A stretch of DNA of 64,000 bases from Methanolobus sp. WCC4 (GTDB taxonomy: Archaea > Halobacteriota > Methanosarcinia > Methanosarcinales > Methanosarcinaceae). A program made the position numbers and the translations under genes. A model generated the notes under the pieces. It searched no databases. It was not told the DNA's origin and saw only the letters and a program-made list of their open reading frames with translations. Location of the stretch: the NCBI RefSeq assembly GCF_038022665.1, contig NZ_CP150629.1:1718480-1782479 (forward strand), read 5' to 3'. Position 1 is the stretch's first letter. Each line of letters begins with the position of its first letter. This document shows, piece after piece, positions 37,005 through 44,811 of this stretch.

Positions 37005-37775
37005 GTGTCAGTTAAAAAAACAAAAGATGACCTTGAGGACGTTTCACTTTTGAAGTTCGCCCTGGTCGCACAACTGAAAAGGACACACCAATCCAGTGAT
37101 GTGGATGTACTTCTGTTCGCGGGTGCTGACGGAAGGATCTACGCATCCTACATACCGGATAGTATAGGCCCTAAGATATTCGAACTTACAAATCTTATAA
37201 GCCACAACCTCCTGCATGTGAGCCAGCAGCTTGCAATGGGACTGAAACAGTCTGTGATCGAGTATGACTTTGGTACTGTTATCTTCTCTTCAGTTGGTCG
37301 TGGAGCACTTTTGATCTCTCTCTTTACAGGGGCTCCTGATCTTGCAGCTAACATGCACAGGATCGAAGTGACCCGGGATGTGGTGCAGCATATCTTCGAA
37401 CAGAGGCCTATGTCGGCAGAGCAGCTTGCTGCTTACCCTGAGGATGTAGCTAAAGAACTGCGAATCCTTGCCAAGATAGTGTTCGATGAGATGTACACTC
37501 AGTCATCAGAATACAAGAAGAATATGGAGATCCTTGCGGATATCAAGGAAAAGATAACAAGTGTCATGGGCAGAGGTGAGGTCGAACAGGTGCTTGCAAT
37601 GGCATTCAATGAGATCGCTTCGTCCCCCAAGTGGATGACAGAGGATCTGTGGCCACTTCTTCTTGAGATGATAATCAATGACCAGATCAGGCCATTGCAT
37701 GGAGATTATGTAGCCGAGATATGTGAGTCCGAATGGATACCGGATATAAAACACAAACTTGAATCATTCGTATGA
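37005..37775 (+). CDS. Roadblock/LC7-domain protein
   Basis: A 256-residue protein. Residues 30-125 show the Roadblock/LC7 pattern: VDVLLFAGADGRIYASYIP, a long helix, then FGTVIFSSVGRGALLISLFTGAPDLA. Bacterial MglB, an activator of the polarity GTPase MglA, belongs to this fold. The C-terminal 130 residues are helical and unrecognised. No MglA-like GTPase gene is in the operon, but a KaiC-like ATPase is adjacent, and a ParA/MinD-like gene lies 4.5 kb downstream. The start is GTG behind AGAGGTGG. Confidence 0.75.
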   Translation: MSVKKTKDDLEDVSLLKFALVAQLKRTHQSSDVDVLLFAGADGRIYASYIPDSIGPKIFELTNLISHNLLHVSQQLAMGLKQSVIEYDFGTVIFSSVGRGALLISLFTGAPDLAANMHRIEVTRDVVQHIFEQRPMSAEQLAAYPEDVAKELRILAKIVFDEMYTQSSEYKKNMEILADIKEKITSVMGRGEVEQVLAMAFNEIASSPKWMTEDLWPLLLEMIINDQIRPLHGDYVAEICESEWIPDIKHKLESFV

Positions 37776-37787
37776 AGGTGATATGGA

Positions 37788-39620
37788 ATGGATGATGAGA
37801 TACAGGACCTGGGAACCATAGAACCGGAAGACCACATTGCATTTACAGAAGAAGCTCAACTCGAGGAGGCTGAGCCAGCGATCATCAATGATCAAGGCCA
37901 TGATGTTCCTGGTAGTGAGCATGGGTATGATGCTGACATTGAAGGAGAGTATGGGCATGCTGATGATATTGAAGGTGAGTATGAGTCTGATATTGCCATC
38001 TCCGTTGACAATGATGATGCTGATCCCGGGGACGTAAAGGCCCTTGTACCTGTCACTGATGATCACTCGGGACCCGATAATTTTGAAGATAAGGCTCCAG
38101 AAGTAACAGATGGTATTATTTTGGTGGATGAAGATACTGACCTCTCATCCATTCAAGAAGAAGATGAGAAACTGGCCATTGAACTTGAATCTCGTGTAGT
38201 TGCCTTTGAGGAACGTCTCAATGAGATGAAGTCATGGGTGGAATCCAGCTTAGATGTGAATGGGAATCTGATATCTTCATTGGGCAATGAGATACAGGCA
38301 CGTGCGGATGATACTGAATTCAGGCAACTGAAGACGGACTTCGATCATTTCTCCAAAAAACTGAGGCGTGTGGTCCAGGCAGAGGATTCCGTGAATGCCG
38401 AAGCCCTTGATGCGACAAAAGTACCGCCTGATGTTCTTGAGATAACCTATGCAAAGACACTGAACGATCTGTACAGCGCCATGCTTGAGATCTACGGGGA
38501 CAGGGAATCATGTGATATGGTGGAGGATGCCCGGGAGAGCGTACGCCAGTTCAGTGCCGGAGTGGATTTCTTCAGGTTCGAGGACGAGACATTCATAGTA
38601 AAGGGACTTTCGGAGGCCATTGCAGCTAAGATAGTCTCTGTGAAACAGATACATGGTACATATATCGAGTTATTCAAAATGCTGTACCAGCATGTTCCTA
38701 ATTACAATTCCCAGGATTTCCGTGCTTTTGTAGAAACAGGAAGCAGGGAATACACTATCGAGAAAGTGGTATCACACGAACATTGTCTTGACCAGATAAG
38801 ATCCGATGTCGTTGAGTTCAGGGACGAGCTGTCCCATATAACAGAAAATGTCAGTTTCATGGCTGAACTGCAGAACAACCATATTGAGGATTTGGCAGGC
38901 AAAGGTGAGGAGCTCGATGAGGTAAGGGAACAGATGAAAGCAATAGCAAAGGCTGTTAACCTTCATACGAAGGCTATAAACAAGCTCAACAGGACACTCA
39001 TGGAGCTTAAGGACCTTCCGGTTTCCGCAAATGCCCTCTCTGCCCCATCTGAGCCTGTGGAGGCCCCTGATATCTCAAAGATAGAGGAGATGGTTGGTTC
39101 CAGGGCAAGCAGGGAAGACCTGTCGGCAATCTCCGGTGAGATGGAATCCTTTAAGGCCAGCGTGGAAGAAATGTTCATTTCCATGCAGCAACAGCTTGAA
39201 GAGAGCATGCTCAATTCTCAGAAGCTGAAAGGACTTGAGGAGGAGATATCAGGTGTTCATGAGGAGATCCAGCATCTGCATGTCGCAGAAAAGTCCCAGT
39301 CCGTAAGGCCTGTTGATGTCCCTGTCGAAGATGGGATATCAGGTGTTCATGAAGATATGCCGCCTCTCTATGTGGCAGAAGAGACCCGGCCTGTAAAACT
39401 TACAGATGCCCCTATAGAGGATGTTATCACAGGTCAGCTTTCAGTACTTGGTTCTGCAACCCTTAAGCAACTTGAGAAACAGATAAATGAGCAGGGTTTC
39501 CCGATCGATCATGAAAAGCTCTCCCTTGTGATGTCATATCTGGAACAGGAACATCTTGTTAATACCACAAAGAAGGGCAGATACACTTTCTATTCAGTAA
39601 CGGAACCTGTGAACGCTTAA
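37788..39620 (+). CDS. Long coiled-coil protein with C-terminal winged helix
   Basis: A 610-residue acidic protein. Residues 40-75 contain short DIEGEY-type repeats. Coiled coil is likely at about 120-190, 320-410 and 430-490. A roughly 35-residue segment is repeated near 485 and 520 (ISGVHE....L.VAE....V). The last 65 residues (LGSATLKQLEKQINEQGFPIDHEKLSLVMSYLEQEHLVNTTKKGRYTFY) form a winged helix. It recalls archaellum ArlC/D/E coiled-coil proteins in shape but lacks their recognised C-terminal block. It is probably a scaffold for the other operon products. Confidence 0.7.
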   Translation: MDDEIQDLGTIEPEDHIAFTEEAQLEEAEPAIINDQGHDVPGSEHGYDADIEGEYGHADDIEGEYESDIAISVDNDDADPGDVKALVPVTDDHSGPDNFEDKAPEVTDGIILVDEDTDLSSIQEEDEKLAIELESRVVAFEERLNEMKSWVESSLDVNGNLISSLGNEIQARADDTEFRQLKTDFDHFSKKLRRVVQAEDSVNAEALDATKVPPDVLEITYAKTLNDLYSAMLEIYGDRESCDMVEDARESVRQFSAGVDFFRFEDETFIVKGLSEAIAAKIVSVKQIHGTYIELFKMLYQHVPNYNSQDFRAFVETGSREYTIEKVVSHEHCLDQIRSDVVEFRDELSHITENVSFMAELQNNHIEDLAGKGEELDEVREQMKAIAKAVNLHTKAINKLNRTLMELKDLPVSANALSAPSEPVEAPDISKIEEMVGSRASREDLSAISGEMESFKASVEEMFISMQQQLEESMLNSQKLKGLEEEISGVHEEIQHLHVAEKSQSVRPVDVPVEDGISGVHEDMPPLYVAEETRPVKLTDAPIEDVITGQLSVLGSATLKQLEKQINEQGFPIDHEKLSLVMSYLEQEHLVNTTKKGRYTFYSVTEPVNA

Positions 39621-39637
39621 GGTCCAGATGATAAATA

Positions 39638-40399
39638 ATGTCAGTTGAAGGTTTGGATGTATTACACATGGCCGGAGCGATCAGTTATGGCGTTCTGGAA
39701 ACAGATTCATCGGTGGACGATCTTAGTATTGATATTGGACGATCCAGCAATGTAGGATTCAATTATTTCCATAACAAGTTCGGCATGCCTTATGATTTCC
39801 TGCTTAAGAGCAGTATAAGTTCGGGTCATCATCTTTTCGTTGCGGTGAACGATACAAAACTTGTTGGTTTTGCAAGGTTCGAGAAGATATCTGATGCCAC
39901 CGAGAGGACCTACAGGGGAAAAACGAATGTGGTTCATCATTCGGTTCACCTGTTAAGGAGCATAGAGGTTCATCCTTCCCACAGGCATGTAGGTATAGGA
40001 CGCCTGTTATTTGCTATAGCTGTAAGGCATCTGAAGACCAATGTGATAACTATGCCGGATAACTCCGGAGCTGCACGTTTCTTTAAGGAGAAACTGAAGT
40101 TCACAGGACTGAATTCCGGTAGTAGTAATCTTTCTTCCAGATACAGGGGCCATCTGATCCTGCCGTATCCGCGTGCAAGGAATATGTTAAAGACGATGGC
40201 TGGCAGTTACCCGCGTATGGTGATGCCTGAGCTGATAGGCAGATACGAATCACTGAAATTCAAGACCAATATGGGTAAGTCGATAACAGAGAAAGATATC
40301 AGTGAGTTCCAGCTGTTATTTGATAACTCAAGGGAGTTGCTGGATAACAAATTGATAGATGAGATGGATTCGTTCCTCAAAGGATTTGAGTACAGGTAA
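39638..40399 (+). CDS. Second GNAT acetyltransferase
   Basis: A 253-residue GNAT protein paralogous to 32863-33765 but without the zinc ribbon. Motif A is LRSIEVHPSHRHVGIGRLLFAIAV near residues 107-130, followed by NSGAARFFKEKLKFTG near 147. The C-terminal 60 residues are helical. It carries the full acetyl-CoA-binding signature. It sits between the coiled-coil gene and a helical-protein gene in the same transcription direction with short gaps. Confidence 0.82.
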   Translation: MSVEGLDVLHMAGAISYGVLETDSSVDDLSIDIGRSSNVGFNYFHNKFGMPYDFLLKSSISSGHHLFVAVNDTKLVGFARFEKISDATERTYRGKTNVVHHSVHLLRSIEVHPSHRHVGIGRLLFAIAVRHLKTNVITMPDNSGAARFFKEKLKFTGLNSGSSNLSSRYRGHLILPYPRARNMLKTMAGSYPRMVMPELIGRYESLKFKTNMGKSITEKDISEFQLLFDNSRELLDNKLIDEMDSFLKGFEYR

Positions 40400-40422
40400 T
40401 TTATGATGATTCAGGTGATATC

Positions 40423-41004
40423 TTGGCAAATATGGATGTTCAACGGTTGCGTAAGGATCTATTGAAATATTACGGCAAGTACAATACGATGCCGGTGAGT
40501 ACGTATGAGCTATCAGCGGATATGGATGCCGGTAATTGTGCCTCTGTGATAGATGATATTACTAGCTATCTTCTAAAGCCCATGGAAAAGAACATACGTC
40601 TTGAGCTGTCCCAGCTATTCAAGGAGTGTGAGAATCCCGAGATACCATATTTTGAGGTTGTGATGGATATCATGCAGTTCATGAACGAGTTCGTAGGTGA
40701 TCCTCATACTGTTGAGCTTATCTTTGCAAGAGTGAACAACGAGGTTGCAAGAAAAAAGCTGGAGATCGAGGATAAGGTCTATTATTCGAACACGGACTGG
40801 ACCTCGGATGTGGCGGAAGCAGCAATGCAGAAGCTCAGGGATTCAGGTACAGAACGTGATTACCAGTTCATGATCGATCAGCTTACAGAGGTCCTTTCTC
40901 ATTTCACCAGTGAGGCAGGTACCAAGAATGTGCGTATGAAACTGAACAATATCATAAAGGTCCACAGCCAGCGTGAACTGAATTCACTGGACCTGCATCT
41001 TTGA
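40423..41004 (+). CDS. Helical hypothetical protein, last gene of the operon
   Basis: A 193-residue protein starting at TTG (40423) behind CAGGTGATATC. It appears almost wholly helical, with no catalytic motif, membrane segment or cysteines pattern. I do not recognise it. HEAT-like or four-helix bundle structure is possible. A further ribosome binding site and ATG follow (41012-41029) but lead only to a 15-codon frame. Confidence 0.6.
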   Translation: MANMDVQRLRKDLLKYYGKYNTMPVSTYELSADMDAGNCASVIDDITSYLLKPMEKNIRLELSQLFKECENPEIPYFEVVMDIMQFMNEFVGDPHTVELIFARVNNEVARKKLEIEDKVYYSNTDWTSDVAEAAMQKLRDSGTERDYQFMIDQLTEVLSHFTSEAGTKNVRMKLNNIIKVHSQRELNSLDLHL

Positions 41005-41026
41005 GTATGTTCAGAAGGTGGTAAAG

Positions 41027-41074
41027 ATGGGTGTTCTGAGTTTCACAGGACAATGCCATCCTCAGTTATCCTGA
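41027..41074 (+). other. Orphan translation start, 15-codon frame
   Basis: AGAAGGTGGTAAAG precedes an ATG at 41027. The frame ends after 15 codons, within the 3' end of the opposite-strand ATPase gene. It looks like the start of an operon gene whose body has been lost, or it is chance. Confidence 0.25.
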
Positions 41075-41729
41075 ACTTGTGCTTACCCATAGTAAAATCG
41101 CTTCCTCTCTCTTTCAAGATCTCAAGATATCTGTAAGGTGTGTTGTCATGTTCTTCTGTGCCCAGCAGGATAACAGTGTCGAACATATAGGGCCAGAGGC
41201 TGGAGTCTATGTCAGAAGCAGGTATCTCACAGGTAGCCATCAGGAGTATGTCCTTTTCATCGAATTCCTGAAGCAGGTTCTGGACAAAGGATCTTAGCTC
41301 GGATCTGTGGAAAGGTCGCTCATCAAAGGTACTTTCGATGTCTTCCAATATGTTCATCGTATCTATAACAACCCTCGAGTATCTCTTTTTCAGGATATTC
41401 TCGTTCAGGTATTCAAATATGGCAAAATCTCCTTTTGCAACTATGTCAGAACTGATGGAATAGAGGTCCAGATTCTCCTTTACCTGTTCTTCATTGTAGA
41501 ATGAGAAGGTTGACAAAGCCCTGATCATCTTATCCTCTGATTCAGAGAGCATTGAAATGTAAGCACATCTCTCTCCGTTTTTAGCAGCATTGAACAATGA
41601 TTGCATGCAAAGATTGGTTTTGCCTGCTCCGCATGAGCCAGCTATCAGGACAGAAGATGGTTTTAAAAAACCTCCGTGGAGAAGATGGTCAAACTTTGCA
41701 ACATATGATGGTGTTCTCATATCTTCCAC
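41043..41729 (-). CDS. KaiC/RAD55-like ATPase
   Basis: A 228-residue single-domain RecA-fold ATPase. FDHLLHGGFLKPSSVLIAG leads into Walker A GSCGAGKTN (residues 31-39), AYISMLSES near 55 is the strand before the catalytic region, and Walker B is RVVIDTMN near 118. It is close in size to ArlH and archaeal RadA-like regulators. It is transcribed against the acetylation operon and divergent from the winged-helix/ParA pair, so it may share a control region with the latter. Confidence 0.82.
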   Translation of the reverse strand: MEDMRTPSYVAKFDHLLHGGFLKPSSVLIAGSCGAGKTNLCMQSLFNAAKNGERCAYISMLSESEDKMIRALSTFSFYNEEQVKENLDLYSISSDIVAKGDFAIFEYLNENILKKRYSRVVIDTMNILEDIESTFDERPFHRSELRSFVQNLLQEFDEKDILLMATCEIPASDIDSSLWPYMFDTVILLGTEEHDNTPYRYLEILKERGSDFTMGKHKFRITEDGIVL

Positions 41730-41880
41730 TCTCTTTATCTACGTATTGATCTTTTATAAGTTTGTCGTGGATCAGAAAATATCGTGGAACTAAATTCATT
41801 CTATGCCGGATGAATTTAAGCAACCTTATATATTATCAGTTCAATTTAATTGATTATAATATCTAAAAACACTTTCCTGT

Positions 41881-42306
41881 ATGTTGATGATCATGTCTGA
41901 CCTGCATAATAATAGTAACAATGAGATATTGGAGTATCTGCGTGATATGAACGACCGGTTGAGATCACTGGAGTTACGCGTTATCGAACTTGAATCCCGT
42001 AATTCTCCCGATGTCAACGATAAGATGGCTGCTTTTCTGACAGTCCCTGATTCTATCCGCAAGTCCCTGTTCGCTGTATCCAAACTTACATCATGTACAG
42101 CGGACGAGGTGAGTGAGATAACAGGAAGGCATCGCTCTATCGAGAACAAGTACCTTAATGAACTTTACAGGGCCGGATGGCTTGAGAGGGAAAGGAGAGG
42201 TAAGAAGATCTATTACTCTCTGAGCAAAAAAGCGGATAATAAGAACAATGAGTATTGGTCCGCAGTTGAAGAGGTCGAGAACAAACTTGACCAGCTACTT
42301 GGGTGA
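41881..42306 (+). CDS. Coiled-coil winged-helix protein
   Basis: About 141 residues. Residues 12-40 form a short coiled coil (EYLRDMNDRLRSLELRVIELE), and residues 55-120 a winged helix (LTSCTADEVSEITGRHRSIENKYLNELYRAGWLERERRGKKIYYSL). It may be a transcription regulator. The start could be any of ATG 41881 to 41893; no strong ribosome binding site is seen and a TATA-like ttataatat lies about 25 bases upstream of 41881. It is six bases from the ParA gene, so the two are cotranscribed. Confidence 0.72.
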   Translation: MLMIMSDLHNNSNNEILEYLRDMNDRLRSLELRVIELESRNSPDVNDKMAAFLTVPDSIRKSLFAVSKLTSCTADEVSEITGRHRSIENKYLNELYRAGWLERERRGKKIYYSLSKKADNKNNEYWSAVEEVENKLDQLLG

Positions 42307-42311
42307 GTTAA

Positions 42312-43037
42312 ATGCTTCTGAGTTTCCATTCATATAAAGGTGGTACTGGCAAGACGACATTTGTCGGTAACCTCGGTGTCATGCTTTCGCAACAGGGCAA
42401 GAAGGTATGTATAATAGATACTGATGTCAACGGTCCGGGTCTTCACTCACTGTTCGATATCAGGTACGATATGACACTCATAGACTTCCTTCAGGGCCTG
42501 TGCAGTGCCGATGAGGTTGTTTACAGGTATGAGGGCTCTGATGTCTACATAATTCCTTCAAAGGCATGTGAGGAGGACATATCCGCCCTGTTCACAACTC
42601 CCGGTGAGGCGAAGGATAAGCTTCTGGACCTTATTAAAAAGACAGGAGAAAGACTTGACATCGATCACTTCCTGTTCGATTGCAGTCCCGGTATCAATAA
42701 GTCAAGCCTTCTTACAATGAACATAGCTGACAAGGCAACCATAGTGTCGACCATCGATATTCAGGATATAAGGGGAACCTATGTCCTGTCGAACATGGCC
42801 ACAAAACTTGGAACTCATGCATCCCTCCTTTTCAACAGGATACCTCTTGACAAGAAGGATGAGATCAATGAGGTAGTTCTTGATTTCAGTGACAAGCTCG
42901 GTACGGAGCTTCTTGGACTTATCACTTATGATGAATCAGTTGCAAGGTCCTGGTCAAGGAAGATCCCTATGAAGGATGAACCTGACTGCAGCTACTGTAC
43001 TCAATTGAAAGCAATAGCAGAATTACTGATAGGATAA
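42312..43037 (+). CDS. ParA/MinD-family ATPase
   Basis: A 241-residue deviant-Walker ATPase with HSYKGGTGKTTFVGNL (residues 6-21), VCIIDTDVNGPG near 33 (switch I), and DHFLFDCSPGI near 115 (Walker B). FNRIP near 176 is the base-recognition region. A membrane-targeting helix is not evident at the C-terminus. Such proteins position chromosomes, chemosensory arrays or motility complexes. Its partner here is the winged-helix protein upstream. GGTGAG precedes the ATG. Confidence 0.9.
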   Translation: MLLSFHSYKGGTGKTTFVGNLGVMLSQQGKKVCIIDTDVNGPGLHSLFDIRYDMTLIDFLQGLCSADEVVYRYEGSDVYIIPSKACEEDISALFTTPGEAKDKLLDLIKKTGERLDIDHFLFDCSPGINKSSLLTMNIADKATIVSTIDIQDIRGTYVLSNMATKLGTHASLLFNRIPLDKKDEINEVVLDFSDKLGTELLGLITYDESVARSWSRKIPMKDEPDCSYCTQLKAIAELLIG

Positions 43038-43072
43038 TCCTTGTCGAAGGACCGGATATGGACCTGATGACC

Positions 43073-43753
43073 TTACATTGAGGTCCTGTATTCTTCGAGG
43101 CTCTGGCCAACTATCCTGTCAAGTTCTTTTTTCTCTTCAGGTGTCAGGCTGAATATCTCTTTTATTTTGTTCATATCACTTTGCATGTAAGGCTCAAGGA
43201 CCAGCCTGTCCTCATCGATGGTATATCTCAGGTCAATAGCCCCATCTTTTGCTTCTTTTATCCTCTTGCCTTTCTCAAGCATGAACAGGTTATTGAAAAA
43301 TGGTATGAGATCGGTCCTTACAGACATGCATGTATATTCATCATTCATCGTTGTCAGCACCGTACTTTCGTACTTTTCACATTTGCGAAGCAGGACAGAA
43401 AGAAAATGAATGTACGGCCTGTTGTTCTCTAACTGCTCAAGGCTGGAGAGGTCAGAAAGGACCACAAGATGTTTTTCGCCGGATAACAATTTCCCGATCC
43501 TGATCATTGTAGTGGTGAAGTTCTTGAACAGGTGGAACGAGGTGACATTTCCTGTACCATCTTCATCCGGCAATTCATTTTCATTCCATATGATCTTGAT
43601 AACAGGTACTGCATCTCTCTTTTCTATTTCTCTGGAGAGTGATCTGAGAAGGTCAGGTACTTCGGAGCCTTCAGTATAGGAAAGAACGGAACTTTCCCTG
43701 TCAAGTATATTGAGAAATTCCATAAGTGTCTGATCCTGGTCGTTGGGTGCCAT
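43073..43753 (-). CDS. Degenerate RecA/KaiC-fold protein without Walker A
   Basis: A 226-residue soluble protein. VPVIKIIWNE, KHLVVLSDLSSLEQL and STVLTTMNDEYTC have the spacing of the central strands of a KaiC/RadA-type domain, with VVLSDLS at the Walker B position, but no P-loop precedes them. Some haloarchaeal DUF7504-type proteins show this kind of decay. It converges with the ParA gene. It could be a regulatory partner of the active ATPases nearby. The fold call is inference. Confidence 0.6.
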   Translation of the reverse strand: MAPNDQDQTLMEFLNILDRESSVLSYTEGSEVPDLLRSLSREIEKRDAVPVIKIIWNENELPDEDGTGNVTSFHLFKNFTTTMIRIGKLLSGEKHLVVLSDLSSLEQLENNRPYIHFLSVLLRKCEKYESTVLTTMNDEYTCMSVRTDLIPFFNNLFMLEKGKRIKEAKDGAIDLRYTIDEDRLVLEPYMQSDMNKIKEIFSLTPEEKKELDRIVGQSLEEYRTSM

Positions 43754-43963
43754 TTTTATCTCTGCCGGATGAACTTATTATTTTTAATGTATTATAATAT
43801 TAGTGTCTTGAATAGGATTTATATTTTTCTAAATAATCACGACCCGTGGCAAAGAGCATCAATGGTCTATGGGCGATAACGCTGTGCCTGTCAGTCTCAT
43901 ATTCCAATTTCCCGAAAAGGTTAATAACTATCGCAGCAGATTTTATTCGAGGTGTTTTTGTAT

Positions 43964-44089
43964 ATGTCAAAGTTCCATAAAAGAGACTACGAACGTAAGG
44001 GCGAAAAGAAACACGAAGAACTCGATGCAAAACTATTGCAGGAAAACCTCGAAGATCTCAAATCCATGGAAGGTGAGATCACAGATTGA
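43964..44089 (+). CDS. 41-residue charged protein upstream of a ThiS/MoaD-like gene
   Basis: MSKFHKRDYERKGEKKHEEL and the following DAKLLQENLEDLKSMEGEITD form a very charged, probably helical peptide. GAGGTG lies upstream of the ATG at 43964. Its stop (TGA 44087-44089) overlaps the TTG start of the next gene, so translation is coupled. I do not recognise a family. Coupling to a ubiquitin-like sulfur carrier suggests a related function. Confidence 0.6.
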   Translation: MSKFHKRDYERKGEKKHEELDAKLLQENLEDLKSMEGEITD

Positions 44090-44298
44090 CCGTAAGTATC
44101 AATGTTGAACTTATCAATTCGGAGACGCCTGGTCAGAAACTGGACGTTCCGGATGGAAGCACTTATGAAAATGTACTGGACATTCTTGGTATCAACCAGG
44201 AAACTGTCCTTATTTTAAAAGAGAAAAAAGCTGTTCCAATAGATGGAATTGCGGTGCCCGGCAACTTGACTATCATGTACATAGCGTCACAGGGATAG
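44086..44298 (+). CDS. ThiS/MoaD-like ubiquitin-fold protein
   Basis: A 70-residue beta-grasp protein (SINVELINSE...LDVPDGSTYENVLDILGINQETVLILKEKKAVPIDG) with the ThiS/MoaD strand-helix order. It starts at TTG 44086, with AAGGTGAG eight bases before it inside the previous gene. It ends IASQG, so the usual Gly-Gly end needed for adenylation and thiocarboxylate formation is replaced by Gln-Gly. It could still accept sulfur at the last Gly or serve another role. No ThiF/MoeB E1 gene is in the window. Confidence 0.8.
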   Translation: MTVSINVELINSETPGQKLDVPDGSTYENVLDILGINQETVLILKEKKAVPIDGIAVPGNLTIMYIASQG

Positions 44299-44323
44299 GT
44301 ACAGACCGGACACACTTAAATAC

Positions 44324-44704
44324 TTACATCTTTTTTGTAATGTCTTTAAGCTTGGTGATGGCATCCATCGTAGTCTTGGTGTCTTCTATGATCTTCTGTT
44401 CATAGTGTTTGATGATGTCTTCAACAGGTGCTGAGAGCTTGTAGATCTTTGTAGGTCTGCCTTTGCCTACTGCCTTCTTGTTGTGGATATCGATCCAGCT
44501 TCTTTCACGCATGTGCCTCATGGCAACGCTGACCTCTGGCTGTCTCAGACCGGTACTCATCTCAATCTCCTGGGAAGAAGCTTCATCCACATTTGAAAGG
44601 TAGGTAAGTGTGGTTGCAACGTTCCTGGACATTCCAAGGCTCTTAAGTGCCTCAATGAACTTATAGTCTGTATCGTCTAGTATTTTTACTTCAAAGTCTT
44701 TCAT
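44324..44704 (-). CDS. Winged-helix transcription regulator
   Basis: About 126 residues starting MKDFEVKIL at 44704 behind AAGGGG. Residues 25-95 form an ArsR/TrmB-like winged helix (NVATTLTYLSNVDEASSQEIEMSTGLRQPEVSVAMRHM..., with wing GKGRPTKIYKL). The last 30 residues are a helix for dimerisation. It resembles the small TrmB/ArsR-like regulators known in Methanosarcina, including the type of MreA, but I cannot say it is that protein. Monocistronic. Confidence 0.8.
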   Translation of the reverse strand: MKDFEVKILDDTDYKFIEALKSLGMSRNVATTLTYLSNVDEASSQEIEMSTGLRQPEVSVAMRHMRERSWIDIHNKKAVGKGRPTKIYKLSAPVEDIIKHYEQKIIEDTKTTMDAITKLKDITKKM

Positions 44705-44811
44705 AATCAAATAACCCCTTGATTTTGACAATAGCTCTTTCGAACTACAATTCATACTATGACATTATTATATTTAAAGTTATATATGCGCAAAATTAAA
44801 GCACTTAATAA

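Noticed and set aside
37788-39620. Archaellum ArlC/D/E fusion protein
   Set aside because: Coiled-coil shape is similar but the conserved ArlD/E block was not recognised, and no arlF to arlJ genes are nearby.
43800-44030. 76-codon minus-strand frame
   Set aside because: Shadow overlapping the better supported 41-residue gene at 43964-44089, with no start signal.
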